A model generated the notes under the pieces. It was not told the DNA's origin. It did not search any database and worked only from the letters and a program-made list of their open reading frames with translations. The position numbers and the translations under genes were made by a program. This document shows, piece after piece, positions 34,195-46,903 of a stretch of DNA of 64,000 nucleotides. The stretch comes from Membranipora membranacea (taxonomy: Eukaryota; Bryozoa; Gymnolaemata; Cheilostomatida; Membraniporidae). The stretch spans positions 6,431,493 to 6,495,492 of the forward strand of contig OU612071.1 in the NCBI GenBank assembly GCA_914767715.1. The letters are read 5' to 3'. Every line of letters begins with the position of its first letter. Within the stretch, counting starts at the first letter, position 1.

Positions 34195-37100
34195 ACAAAA
34201 CAATAAAAATAGTTCCTCAAAAGCAGATAAGTTGACTGTAGTTTTTTAAGGAATCTGATATTGTCATGTGATAATACAAATTGATCAAAAGGTGCTCCAG
34301 TTAAAATGGGACTAAAAATATTTCATATAACCTAGTTGATTTCCAGTCCCTCGCATGAAGCATCAGGGTCTAAATTTATTGGATATTTGTGCTTCAAATC
34401 TGCCAAGGGAAGACTCTGTAATCGGTCGATCATATGATAGACATACTGTATTGCTAAGTAGATATTTCAAGTCACTTTCGCAGTGCCAAAGTCTATCATT
34501 GGAACAGTGTCTAATATTTGAATTACTTTGCATTTGTCAACTCAGTTTTGTCTTCAGACTTGGAAAAAGACTTTGTGCAGACTTGTGATACAGAAAGCTG
34601 TGTGCAATTTGCATAATGCTTGTTATCTGAAGTTGTGAAGACACCAGGGACAAATACCCCCCCCCCACCAAAGGTATGTATGGGCTTGAATGATAACCAA
34701 TGCTATCTATCAATATTTTGGGAGTCACCAGCAAAATTATTATGTCAAACAATGTAATCCTCTGATTCATGATTGTTGCTACATCACTTAGACGCGTATT
34801 ATATATAGTTTTTTTTGGTGATGGGTTGCGGTAAATATCGAATATACCAATTATATCAAATTGAGGATAATTTAGCCAGCGACACGTTGACACCCTCCCC
34901 CTGATTTAGCCACAATCGCTCTGAAAGTATGACACAGTGAGTGATATTATACATTTTTCTTCTTTTCAGACTATAATTGAGACTCTGGGTGGTATAGAGC
35001 GGACACCAGTCATGACACATCAAATATGCACCATAAGCACCTCCTCCGATAGTGAACTGTCACAAAAGTCACACTCTTATATCTGCGCAGCACTATGTTG
35101 TCACTGCACACTGTTGAATTGATAGATTGAAAAGTAGTGCCACATAAACTTTCCCCATATGATAATTGATAGGGATGGGCACATGCTCTCATTTTATCAA
35201 AGTTTCAAGCTGTTCAGTGTTCACATTTGTATTGATATATCAATTGACTTTAGGGCATTTCCTGCGCCTACTGGTATTTTATTATCCTATTGACAATCGC
35301 AATAGGCCTTCTAGGGTTGTTGATTGTGAATGCCAATGGTTAACATATGCGAAGAATAACATCTAAACTTTTTTAGTATTTTCTACTGATTCAATTTTTT
35401 TTGGACAGTTTATTGTTCCCACCTCGTCGATTATTCATAATTTTTCATTCCAATGCTTTGCATCCTATTCAGGTATCAGTGAACTTTAGTTCAATGCAGG
35501 TATTCCTACTGTGGATTAACATGTATATCAGTTATATTTAAGAGTACAATGAGTACGACTTGTTTTTTGAAACAAACAGCTTTCAATTCATTTCCAAAAC
35601 ATGATCAAAAGGTTCATCACTTACAAATAGGCTGAGCACTAGGTTCATGTTGATGCACTGATCTTACATCTTGTCATATATCATTAGATGATACATTTTG
35701 TTGTCGGTTGTCACTGAACCGTGTGTGTGAGTCCGGTTGAGGTTGGTGAGAGGGTTGGTCTACCTCTGTGTGTCCGAAACAAGAAGTGTCATTTGTATAG
35801 CGCACACATACATATTGAGGTTTGATCACAGAATGGTTTCTCAGGCATTGTGTTTAGCAATGGCAGGCAAATTTACAAGTCGGTTTATCCCTGTGTTAAG
35901 CTTCTTATGGCTCATAGAGGGTTGCAGTTAGGTGGGAATCGGTGCTGCTAGTACACATTTTTTCGTTAGTGAGGTCCAAGACTAATATCCTGGTTAGTAG
36001 TTAGTACAAGGCAGTTTAATAATTTTTAGAAATTAGTACAAAGCAGCTTACCAATTGATAGAGGATTATAGTACGATGGCACTGCTTGCATAAACTTTGC
36101 TAATATTGAACCCTCCTTGCTATAAACATCACCATGGTAAGATCATTGCTCGTAAAGAGTTAGTTATTTTATATTTCTCATCTAAACAAAATTCCCTGTC
36201 CAGTGGTACAAATTATGGCTCTGTAAGACCAGTGTGAGAGTATTTGTCTTCAGATATATACAAAATAAGTCTATTTGCACACTTTTTTGTGTGTTTCAAT
36301 ACCTCATCAATCATTTCTGTTATTGCTGGGTGGTTAAAAGTTATATAGATAGATCAGGAATCTTGTTTAGAAGAAGTTTATATTTAAACTTTCCTTCTAC
36401 ATCCTCTAGATTTTAAGATATATCAATTTTTACAACCCCCTATCATTTTTAGGAATTTCAACAAGAATAGCTAACCAGAGGGGTTATATAGATGACACAC
36501 TAAGGGTTAATCTACGCTCCTTGGGATTTTTTAGCATGGATGGCTTTCATTAGCTGTTTGTTGGCTGAAAATGTTCTGGGCATGGAGTGCAAGCTCTGAA
36601 TTTTATGGAATTTGGGTAGAGAGAAGCAAGGGTAAATCAAACCAAGGAGTAACAGCTTCCCCTGTTACTTCTTGATCAAACAGACCTATAGTTCAATGAC
36701 ACAATAGAACTCGTTTGTACGGAATGTCTAATGGTCACTGTAAATTCTATATATATCAATGCAGGCGATAATATTAAGCTGATAGCTTTGAAAGATTATC
36801 TGCTACAAGGCTGTCCAGGCAATTATTTATCGCTCTAAATCTTAACTGATGTAATGGCCCTACAGCCCCTAATCTGGCAACCCAGCTGCCTGTCTAAGCT
36901 ACCGGTCTCATATATAACAGAATAAATATCAGTGTGGGTATTCCTTTGGCAGGAATTTGTTGATATGATTGGAACAAGGAGTAAAAGTACTCCTTGATTG
37001 GAACTCCAGACTATAGCTGCATTGTGGAAATCCTGTCGTAATGGTCGAAACTTCTAGGAAATGTATTTGGTAGACGACACGGAACTGATGCATCGATGTC

Positions 37101-37636
37101 GTTTTGCCCGATACTAGCCACATCACTCAGTTACATGCAATTGATTTGCAATGAAATGTTAAAAAAATTAAAACCTTTTTAGTTGAAAATTGTATTAATC
37201 TGGAGTAGGTTGGTTAAATCAGTCTTGATATTCATTGATAAACCTTTAGGTTGAAAGAACTTTCAACACACCAAACTTTTCAATGCATGCATTCAATGTC
37301 TACAATGTACAGTTTAATCTGCCCAATCACTTTCGATGAGATCAGCTTATTGAATTGACCAAGATTCTCAGTGTCTATTTGCCAATTGTTTACCTTTTAC
37401 TTGACATCAACATCTTAGCCAAGCAGCTGAGTTCAAGCATAATTGGATGTATTGTTGTTATCCAAGTTGTTTACCCATGAAGTCATAATCAAGATAAGCC
37501 AGTCAGAATGTTAATTTTGTTGACATTGGCATTCATAGGCAACCTGCACAGAACTTAAAAGGTACCAGTAGATTTAAAAATGGTTAACCCTTTGGGTAAA
37601 CACACAGATTATCATAATGAGCTAGCAGCAGATTAT

Positions 37637-37688
37637 CAAGAGCTAAGCCAGATACAACCACTGTATGTTGTATCTGGCTCAGCTCTTG
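37637..37688. repeat. 20-bp-pair hairpin with one mismatch
   Basis: The left arm CAAGAGCTAAGCCAGATACA pairs with the right arm TGTATCTGGCTCAGCTCTTG through a roughly ten-base loop, with a single A-C mismatch. The shape is like a short pre-miRNA stem, although such precursors are usually longer. It is equally compatible with a MITE core. Confidence 0.8.
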
Positions 37689-39390
37689 TAGCAGCGGAAA
37701 ATCAATGAAACATTGTTGCAAATACTGGATAATAAGGGCGCAAGAGATTTTTTTGCAAAGCAATCTCATTCTTGGCATAGTTACTCTGTACTGTGATGAG
37801 CTTGAAAGCAGAGTTTGGTGAAATAATTTGATGAAAATACACAAATGGAATTTGGTCAACCATCTAGTATTTTTCATAAAAGGTTAAAAGTTCCCGCCCC
37901 CTCACTCGTCTATCAAATAATGATCATGATTGTACTTTCACCACAACAACCATCATTGTAAACATGTACATTCGCAAAATTAAAAACTCATCGCATTCAT
38001 TATCAGCAGCAAAAGACAGGAAGTTAGGTCAGCTTTCGATGACATCCTGTCTCTCTAATTCCACAAGTGTGTCATGATGACTTGTTACAAGTGCAATTGA
38101 ATGTGTGTGAAGAATTAACTACCAGCGACAATTAATTCGATAATTAAAAATTTTGACAAGGAATATTGAGGTAATTAAGTCATTATGCCTGTTAAAGGCT
38201 AACCTCCCTGCTTGTGGCACACAAATTGACAGCTTAAAATGTATTACTGTAAACGTTGTTGTCACTAGCCTAACATTTAAATACTATCTGTACTAGTGCC
38301 AACACCTGCTAGGGAACTACCATCCAAGAGTGAGAGAGAAAAATGCCACAATTGCTTCCTGTACACCATATAACTGAGATGGCTGGGAATGATAAAGGTT
38401 AACATCAAGAGCTCCTTTGTAGACAGGTAATGAATATATACCAGGCTTTCAATAGATTTACCTTTGCCTCTCTCTACCCACATACCATAGCATTCAGAGC
38501 TAAATCCTTTCTCAGAGCCATTCAAGAGTAGATTAAGACTATGCCAATAATCAGTATTAATACTGCATGCTTTGACACCAAGTATGTTTTCTAGCATCAG
38601 TCAGCATATTTTCAGTAGTTCTGTGGAGAATATGGCCTCATTCGCATATCACTTCTCTCCACTTAGGCATGTAGGGCGATGAGTACAAAGTAGATCCTCG
38701 CTCAACTGGTGAGCGATGTTGTACTTTTTTATTAGTAGCAAAGTTTTGTGATAATTCTGCTAGCATAATTTAGCTGATGTATTCTATTTATGCAGTTGCT
38801 GCCTACATTCTCAGATTGCACAAGATTTTATAGCCTAGGGTACACAGAGAGTTGAACATAGGTATTTTGTCGGCTCATCATACTCAATACTAAGGGTTTT
38901 ACTGTGCTTACAAAAATTGTGAGGAGGACAATTCGAATGGAATGCTTTCGCGTTCCATCATGATGAAACGAAAAGAAAAGATTCGCCCCAGCATAGATTT
39001 GAAACCGAGCCTTCCGGACATAGCCTTTGATGCTACCTACCTTGCACAGCAATATCTAATCATTGTAGCAGCTAACTTGCCTGGTCATCTAAATACAAAC
39101 TCATTGAATACAATGTCAATCCAATTATATAATATTGACTAGAACTGTAAAGGATTATACTATAACAATACAATAGCAATAATGAATGTAGTGTATTTGG
39201 CAGGCAGGGTTAATTATGTTGCTGGTTGGGTAATGATATATGGGGCATGAAACTTGGTGTATGTCCTGAAAATCTGAGGTCTGTAGCTCAATTAATTGCT
39301 TATTATGCCAGCTACAAAAGAAGTTTTCTCTAAAGCGTCACAAATCAGTAAAATAATGTGTAGGCACATTTTCTTTTTAGCAGCAGCATG

Positions 39391-41898
39391 TATGTTTATA
39401 TTTGTATGTTTATATTTGGTCTCAATCTCTGAGAAATAAAACTGTCTCTGTAGGGTGCTCTGTAAAAATTATTAAAACTGTTGATTCTGGAAAAATTTAA
39501 TAAAATGATAAGACCATAAAAAATACTATTACTTTTGGAAGACACTATTTAGGTATTTGATACATTCTGCTCTAAAACATTTGGCACGGATCTGCACGCG
39601 GAACTTGACTGATTGATATCTGCCTGACGGCAGCTGGTTAAGACGGAGTAGTGGTTCATCTTCGGTGGCAATCATACGGAGGCTCTTTACTTTCAGTATA
39701 TTAGAGTAAAGGTCGTCTACGGGTGTGAACGTAAGTTCGCCTGATAGGTAACCTGCAGTTCTTATCACAGATTTTAACTTTTTCTTAGAGTCTGCGCTCA
39801 GATGACTATATAGCACAACCAGGTGGTAGGTGATTACTGACTCTATGAAGGACTTGTAGCAGGTAGTTATTAGTTTCTCAGTGACACCGAGATGGTATAG
39901 CTTGGCGATTATATGTAGCCTTTGGCGAGCTTTCGTTGTAGTTTTCAAGGTGTTCAGAGTAAAATCCAGTTTGTTGGTAATAATGGTGCCTAAGTATGTA
40001 AATTGTTCTACCTGCTCAATAGAAGTATTGTTTACAAGCAGTTGTGGGTAGCTTGGGTTATCCCTTGCATTGCACATGACCATTTCTTTTGTTTTCTTTG
40101 CATTGAGTATTAGGTCATTATCCGCGCACCATCAGTTGATGGTATTAGTCATTGTTTGAAGTTCAGATGGCTGGTTTTCTGTCAACAATTCAATGATCAC
40201 AGTGTCGTCGGCATATTTTACTAGTTTGATGTTGCTTGTTGATGGCATATCGACAACATAAAAGGAGAATAGCAGTGGGCTGATGACGCATCCCTGAGGG
40301 CTTCCAGTTGAAGTGCTCAACGATTTTGACGTGTTGAGTGATGTAATAACTCGCTGTGTTCTATTTGTAAGGAAGTTATATAGCCAGTTGATGATGTTAG
40401 GATTGATGTTGTAGCTATCGAGTTTGCTGATTATTGTGGCAGGATTGATGGTGTTAAAAGCACTAGAAAAGTCTATAAAAAGAGCTCGGACCCGAGTTTT
40501 AGCATGGCTATCAAGATGTTCAGTTACCGAGTCGATCAGAGTGATTAGATCATCTTCAGTAGACCTGCCAGACTTATACACAAACTGGGTGGGGTCGTCT
40601 AGTAATGGTGAGAGTCGTTTCATAACCAGACGCTCGAGACATTTGCCCACGATGGAGGTGAGGGCTATCGGCCTAAAATCTTTAGGATCTGATGCCCCTG
40701 CACACTTAGGAATAGGTTTGATATTTGCTGTTTTCCAAACTCTAGGCATAACACCTTCCTGAAGTGATCGGTTAAAAAGCAGTGTCAGGGGTTGTGCTAG
40801 GGTGGATGCAGCACATTTGAGCATTTTTGCGGTGATGTTGTCTGGACCCGGGCTCTTACACGTTTGTACATTACATAGAGTTGCATAAACTTCCTCAAAA
40901 GAAAAATCATCAAAAATAGGTTCAAGAGATGGTAAGTCTGGACACTCACTCTGTTTATCAAAACGATTGAAAAAAGCATTCAATATATCAGAATCAAGAG
41001 AGCACCCTTTTGCATTATCTTTTAATTTCAAGATTGACTTCAACTGACTCCATGCTAGTCTACTATTACATTGCATTCTAGTCTCAATGTCTGAGGCATG
41101 ATTATGCTTTGCCTCTCTTATGGCTTTCTGGACTTGCCCTTTCAATATGCGGTGTTCAGCTGAGTTACTTTGGTAAGCCTGGGTTCTCTCACCAATCAGC
41201 CGGCTGATTCTAGGAGTCATCCACGTTTTGTTGTTGGCTGGTATGACTAATCGTTTGGTTGGTATACATGTTTCCATTGAGAAGTTCAGGTAGTCTACAA
41301 ATGTGTCAGCGGCTTCATTTGCATCAGGAGCAGTAAGCAGTTCATCCCAGTTGGTATCATCTAGACAGCTTAGTAGCTTATTCATGTTGTCTTCATTCCA
41401 TATCTGCTTAGTGACTGTAACAGGCTGACTGACCAATGCCCTGTGTTTATATGTTGGAAGAAGATAGACACATGCATGGTCAGAGTTTCCTAGCTCTGGG
41501 AGCTTGATAGATTTGTAACTGTTCTTGATATTCAGGTAGCATTTATCAAGGATTTTGTTACCTCTGGTGGAACAGGTAACTTGCTGTTTGAAGTGTGGGA
41601 GCTGTATATAGGCGCTATTGAAGTCCCCCAGAGCATAGATTGTAGCTGAGGGATTTCCCCTTTCTAATGTTTCTATTGTATCATGGATTTTCTTAACAGT
41701 CTCCTTGACAACGCCACTAGAGGGCGCGCCAAACAGTGTACATTATACCATTAACACAATAATGCAGGGGATTTCCCTTGGCAACCAGTAGGGTCTTAGT
41801 CTGACTGCCATCATCTCCAGGGTGCGCTCTGAATGGGTCGATATGATACTTCCACTGTCGCACCACTTATCATTAATATAAATTAATAATCCTCCATC
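39391..41898 (-). mobile_element. Non-LTR retrotransposon (EN-RT), 5'-truncated
   Basis: A LINE in minus orientation inserted in the tandem-repeat unit; CATG abuts both junctions and is a possible short target duplication. It keeps the second half of an APE-type endonuclease (GGLLIYINDKWC, GDFNSAY, LGNSDHACVY) and a complete reverse transcriptase: SGRSTEDDLI, ALFIDFSSAFNTI, STGSPQGCVISPLLFSFYV, VKYADDTVII. The 3' end carries two copies of an AAATATAAACATAC tail instead of poly-A. Stops interrupt one continuous frame: TAA at 41,743 and TGA at 40,132. Motif style places it in the CR1/Jockey-like group. The copy in the lectin intron is the same family. Confidence 0.92.
39529..41742 (-). pseudogene. 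LINE endonuclease/reverse transcriptase frame
   Basis: Between the stops at 41,743 and 40,132 the frame is open for 535 codons and holds the catalytic Asp of GDFN, the SDH of the endonuclease and the YADD box of the polymerase. After the TGA at 40,132 the same frame continues (WCADNDLILNAKKTKEMV, FTYLGTIITN) to 39,529. A single nonsense change therefore separates the polymerase palm from its C-terminal thumb region. The copy cannot be autonomous as written because the N-terminal endonuclease is also missing. Confidence 0.88.
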
Positions 41899-43254
41899 AT
41901 GGCTTCGAATGGTCTGACACCACAAATTTTTATATCAATGGATTGCTCATCTTCTGAGGAACTCAGTGGTTATTTTCTTTAGTAAACAAGGAAAATATCT
42001 ACCAACATATCGAAAGCTTTACGGAAAACGGTTAAAAAATGATATAAATTGCTGCCCTGCTGCCGGCTTATGTATGCAATTATTCCATTTTCATGGGGGC
42101 AAAGAAATACACAGTATGTGAATGTGTCTTGAAAATCTGAGGTCTGTAGCTCAATTAATTGCTTATTATGCCAGCTACAAAAGAAGCTCTCTCTAAAGCA
42201 TCACAAATCAGTAAAATAATGTGTAGGCACATTTTCTTTTTAGCAGCAGCATGGCTTCGAATGGTCTGACACCACAAATTTTTATATCATTGGATTGCTC
42301 ATCTTCTGAGAAACACAGCGGTTACTTTTTTTAGTGAACAAGGAAAATATCTATTAACATATCGAAAGCTTTATGGAAAACAGTTAAAAAATGATATAAA
42401 TTGCTGCCCTGCTGCCGGCTTATGTTTGCAATTATTCCATTTTCATGGGGGCAAAGAAATACACAGTATGTGAATGTGTCCTGAAAATCTGAGGTCTGTA
42501 GCTCAATAATTGCTTATGCCAGCTACAAAAGAAGCTTTCTCTAAAGCATCACAAATCAGCAAAATAATGTGTAGGCACATTTTCTTTTGAGCAGCTGCAT
42601 GGCTTCAAATGGTCTGACACCACAAATTTTTATATCATTGGATTGCTCATCTTCTGAGGAACTCAGTGGTTATTTTCTTTAGTAAACAAGGAAAATATCT
42701 ACCAACATATCGAAAGCTTTATGGAAAACAGTTAAAAAATTATATTAATTGCTGCCCTGCTGCCGGCTTATGTATGAAATTATTTTACTTTCATGGGGGG
42801 GGGGCAAAGAAATACACAGTTTGTGAGTGTGTCCTGAAAATCTGAGGTCTGTAGCTCAATATTTGTTATGCCAGCTACAAAAGAAGCTTTTTCTAAAGCA
42901 TCACAAATCAGCAAAATAATATGTAGCCAAATTATCTTTTGAGCAGCAGCATAACTTCTAAAGGTCTGACAGCACAATTTTTTATATCACTGGATTGCTC
43001 GTCCCCCGAGGACCATAGTGTTAATTTTTTTAGTGAAAAAGGAAAACATCTGCCAACATGTCGAGAGCTTTAGTGAAAACAGTTTAAAAATGATAAAATT
43101 GCTGCCCTGCTGCCGGCATATGTATGCAACTACTCCATTTTCATGGCAGGCATTTTTTGAGTATGATCTGAAAATCTGAGGTCTGTAGCTCGACAACTTA
43201 TTTTGTTTGCAACAAAAAAGGATTCCTCTTTACAATCATCATGATTTATAGCCA

Positions 43255-43330
43255 TATTGAGAGTATAAAAAATTTGGCACTGACTCAAACCCTGAGCTCT
43301 GTGTTGACAGAAATAGAGAATTATCCACTG
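43255..43330 (-). repeat. Degenerate tRNA-like sequence
   Basis: On the minus strand GTGTAGCTCAGTGGATAA has an A-box, and about 40 bases on GGTTTGAGTCA resembles a B-box. There is no convincing acceptor stem. It lies just before the 404-bp array, which carries a different tRNA-like module. Confidence 0.45.
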
Positions 43331-43357
43331 AGCTACACAGACATGTTGTATCAAAAT

Positions 43358-45527
43358 AAGAGGAGAGGTATACACCCGAGGGTGCTGGGGGCTGGAACAA
43401 TCAACAATGAAAGCTCCCCCAGTGGGACTCGAACCCACAACTCCTGCGGCACTAATCGCCTGGCAGTGAATAGCAAGCGCGCTAACCGATTGCGCCATCT
43501 CACCATCCCCAAAAAAGAATGGGTCGATGGCGCTAATTAGATAGCCCGCTATTCACTACTCGGAGTTGTGTTCTCTCATCACACAGCACATTCCATTCCA
43601 CCATTGCCACCCTATGAAACACAGCGTACGTGTTAGGGTTATTGGCCTTACATGGCCCATTGCTGGGACCCCTTGTAGTAGGTTTAGCTGTCTTTCCAGC
43701 TTGTCAGCATGTCTTTCCATGCTGTCACATGTCTTTCCATGAGTCAGTCAGTAGACAAGTACACAGGAGAGGTATACACCCGAGGGTGCTGGGGGCTGGA
43801 ACAATCAACAATGAAAGCTCCCCCAGTGGGACTCGAACCCACAACTCCTGCGGCACTAATCGCCTGGCAGTGAATAGCAAGCGCGCTAACTGATTGCGCC
43901 ATCTCACCATCCCCAAAAAAGAATGGGTCGATGGCGCTAATTAGATAGCCCGCTATTCACTACTCGGAGTTGTGTTCTCTCATCACACAGCACATTCCAT
44001 TCCACCATTGCCACCCTATGAAACACAGCGTACGTGTTAGGGTTATTGGCCTTACATGGCCCATTGCTGGGACCCATTGTAGTAGGTTTAGCTGTCTTTC
44101 CAGCTTGTCAGCATGTCTTTCCATGCTGTCACATGTCTTTCCATGAGTCAGTCAGTAGACAAGTACACAGGAGAGGTATACACCCGAGGGTGCTGGGGGC
44201 TGGAACAATCAACAATGAAAGCTCCCCCAGTGGGACTCGAACCAACAACTCCTGCGGCACTAATCGCCTGGCAGTGAATAGCAAGCGCGCTAACCGATTG
44301 CGCCATCTCACCATCCCCAAAAAAGAATGGGTCGATGGCGCTAATTAGATAGCCCGCTATTCACTACTCGGAGTTGTGTTCTCTCATCACACAGCACATT
44401 CCATTCCACCATTGCCACCCTATGAAACACAGCGTACGTGTTAGGGTTATTGGCCTTACATGGCCCATTGCTGGGACCCCTTGTAGTAGGTTTAGCTGTC
44501 TTTCCAGCTTGTCAGCATGTCTTTCCATGCTGTCACATGTCTTTCCATGAGTCAGTCAGTAGACAAGTACACAGGAGAGGTATACACCCGAGGGTGCTGG
44601 GGGCTGGAACAATCAACAATGAAAGCTCCCCCAGTGGGACTCGAACCCACAACTCCTGCGGCACTAATCGCCTGGCAGTGAATAGCAAGCGCGCTAACCG
44701 ATTGCGCCATCTCACCATCCCCAAAAAAGAATGGGTCGATGGCGCTAATTAGATAGCCCGCTATTCACTACTCGGAGTTGTGTTCTCTCATCACACAGCA
44801 CATTCCATTCCACCATTGTCACCCTATGAAACACAGCGTACGTGTTAGGGTTATTGGCCTTACATGGCCCATTGCTGGGACCCCTTGTAGTAGGTTTAGC
44901 TGTCTTTCCAGCTTGTCAGCATGTCTTTCCATGCTGTCACATGTCTTTCCATGAGTCAGTCAGTAGACAAGTACACAGGAGAGGTATACACCCGAGGGTG
45001 CTGGGGGCTGGAACAATCAACAATGAAAGCTCCCCCAGTGGGACTCGAACCCACAACTCCTGCGGCACTAATCGCCTGGCAGTGAATAGCAAGCGCGCTA
45101 ACCGATTGCGCCATCTCACCATCCCCAAAAAAGAATGGGTCGATGGCGCTAATTAGATAGCCCGCTATTCACTACTCGGAGTTGTGTTCTCTCATCACAC
45201 AGCACATTCCATTCCACCATTGCCACCCTATGAAACACAGCGTACGTGTTAGGGTTATTGGCCTTACATGGCCCATTGCTGGGACCCCTTGTAGTAGGTT
45301 TAGCTGTCTTTCCAGCTTGTCAGCATGTCTTTCCATGCTGTCACATGTCTTTCCATGAGTCAGTCAGTAGACAAGTACACAGGAGAGGTATACACCCGAG
45401 GGTGCTGGGGGCTGGAACAATCAACAATGAAAGCTCCCCCAGTGGGACTCGAACCCACAACTCCTGCGGCACTAATCGCCTGGCAGTGAATAGCAAGCGC
45501 GCTAACCGATTGCGCCATCTCACCATC
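43358..45527 (-). repeat. 404-bp tandem array with tRNA-derived module
   Basis: About 5.4 nearly identical units with an exact 404-bp period. Each unit holds on the minus strand a tRNA-like segment (43,413-43,504, then every 404 bp to 45,433-45,524; six in all). The A-box/D-arm TGGCGCAATCGGTTAGCGCG matches the D-arm I recall for animal tRNA-Asn. The T-arm is perfect (GTGGG TTCGAGT CCCAC). The acceptor stem does not pair and the anticodon arm is distorted, so a functional tRNA is unlikely. Just after the T-arm CTGGGGG can pair with CCCCCAG. Each full unit also has three imperfect copies of a CATGTCTTTCCATGCTGTCA-like 20-mer. Open frames in the array (for example RLARLLFTARRLVPQELW) are artefacts of the tRNA module. 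Confidence 0.93.
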
Positions 45528-46215
45528 TGGCTTAAATTTAGTGGAGCATGAATTCTGTATTACAATAATTACATTACATTACTGATGATGAATACACACA
45601 CAATCAGCATATTTGTGCACAGCTAAATCATCGCAAAACAATATAATAATGTAGAAGCACATTTTCTTTTGAGCAGCAGCATGGCTTCAAATTGTCTGAC
45701 ACCACGAATTTTTATATCGATGGATTGCTCATCTTCTGAGGAACATAGTGGTTATTTTCTTTAGTAAACAAGGAAAATATCGAACGCTTTACGGAGAACG
45801 GTTAAAAAATGATATAAATTGCTGCCCTGCTGCCGGTTTATGTATGCAATTATTCCACTTTCATGGGGGGCAAAGAAATACGCAGTTTGTGAGTGTGTCC
45901 TGAAAATTTGAGGTCTGTAGCTTGATAACTTTTTATGCCAGCCACAAAAGAAGCTTTTCGCTTTATAATTTATATGATTTTTGGCCTTTTCGACATGTGG
46001 GGATAACACGGGCTCACAAAATTACCTTATATGCCCTGAGCACACATTTGGTGAATATATTTTGATTAACATTGTCCATTAATTAATAAGGCCTACATTT
46101 ATGTTTTCCATGTTGAATTATTAGTACCATGGAGTAATTGTCTTCTCTATTACATAAAATCAGATAGAGAAGATGACCATGAATTCTAAACCATTGTTAA
46201 AATTTATTCTTGTAG

Positions 46216-46550
46216 GAATCCTCACTCAAAGGTGGCAGCTGCTGAGGAAACCCATTATTGGCAAACCCGAGAACATAACCACTATTGTGTCAGCCACAAC
46301 TGTTCTCCATAACTATCTTCTGGTTAATAATGATTGAACTTTTCTACCACAAGGAGCTGCAGTTACAATATTCGGAGGTGGAGAAGCTGCTCGAGGAAAC
46401 TGGCCAGTTGATGATGTGCAGTTACCACAAGCTCCTGCTACTGGTATAACAAATTTTCAAGCTGCTGCCGCAGCAGCCCGCCAAGGTTTTGTTGACTATT
46501 TTGTGAATGGGGGACAGGTGCCGTGGCAATATGACTACGTGAATAGATAG
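46216..46550 (+). pseudogene. Harbinger transposase, last exon only (element A)
   Basis: It starts after TTATTCTTGTAG, exactly where the last exon of element B starts. It encodes ILTQRWQLLRKPIIGKPENI and VLHNYLLVNND, then an in-frame TGA where element B has Arg (a CGA-to-TGA type change). The same frame then continues (AVTIFGGGEAARGNWP, FVDYFVNGGQVPWQYDYV) to TAG at 46,548. The catalytic exons are absent, so no transposase can be made from this copy. Confidence 0.8.
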
Positions 46551-46679
46551 CCCCAGAGGCTATAACCTGCTTGGGTAGTTACACTATTAAAGATATAACA
46601 GTATATTTGAGTTTACAATTAATGTGTATTTATGTAGAACCTAACTTATAAAAACTTCAATTTCTGATTGGAATATCGA

Positions 46680-46830
46680 AAACATATTGTTTGAACTTGT
46701 AATAAAAATATATTGTTTGAACTTGTAATAAAAATATATTGTTTGAACTTGTAATTGAAATGTGTTGATTGAACTTGTAATAAAAATGAATTGTTTGAAT
46801 TTGAACTTTCAATAAAAAACATATTGTTGG
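46680..46830. repeat. 26-bp minisatellite
   Basis: About five imperfect copies of a TATTGTTTGAACTTGTAATA-containing 26-mer, between the convergent 3' ends of the two element A genes. Several copies contain AATAAA words, so it may serve as a shared polyadenylation zone. Confidence 0.85.
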
Positions 46831-46903
46831 AACTTTATGAACAATATATATTAGGATATTTAGGTGTTATAAATAAGCATTGTGTTTAGTTGAGTAATAA
46901 CGG

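Larger units (their letters stand above)
32336..39230. other. Long stretch without a recognised gene
   Basis: AT-rich, with stops in all frames. I found two perfect or near-perfect hairpins (34,150 and 37,637) and a C run at 34,659-34,667. Upstream exons of the tyrosinase (-) or of the acyltransferase (+) might be hidden here, but none shows a motif I can defend. Confidence 0.4.
39240..46000. repeat. Roughly 350-bp tandem repeat family, interrupted
   Basis: Units share CTGAAAATCTGAGGTCTGTA near 39,265, 42,131, 42,481, 42,835, 43,166 and 45,899 (unit lengths about 331-358 bp in the uninterrupted part). Each includes a GCAGCAGCATGGCTTC-like block, CACAAATTTTTATATCA, and GCTGCCCTGCTGCCGGCTTA. 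The first unit is split by the LINE (39,391 to about 41,898). The 404-bp array (43,358-45,527) sits between the fourth and fifth later units. Units differ by substitutions and small indels, so the family is older than both insertions. Small reading frames on it are not genes. Confidence 0.88.

Noticed and set aside
43413-45524. Array segments as functional tRNA genes
   Set aside because: D- and T-arms are good, but the acceptor stem does not pair and the anticodon stem-loop cannot be drawn with seven loop bases. I therefore call them tRNA-derived repeats.
43630-45551. Repeated 104-residue plus-strand and 63-residue minus-strand open frames in the 404-bp array
   Set aside because: They exist only because the repeat unit is open by chance. 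The minus-strand frame translates the tRNA-like module, and no codon-level constraint or splice support is seen.
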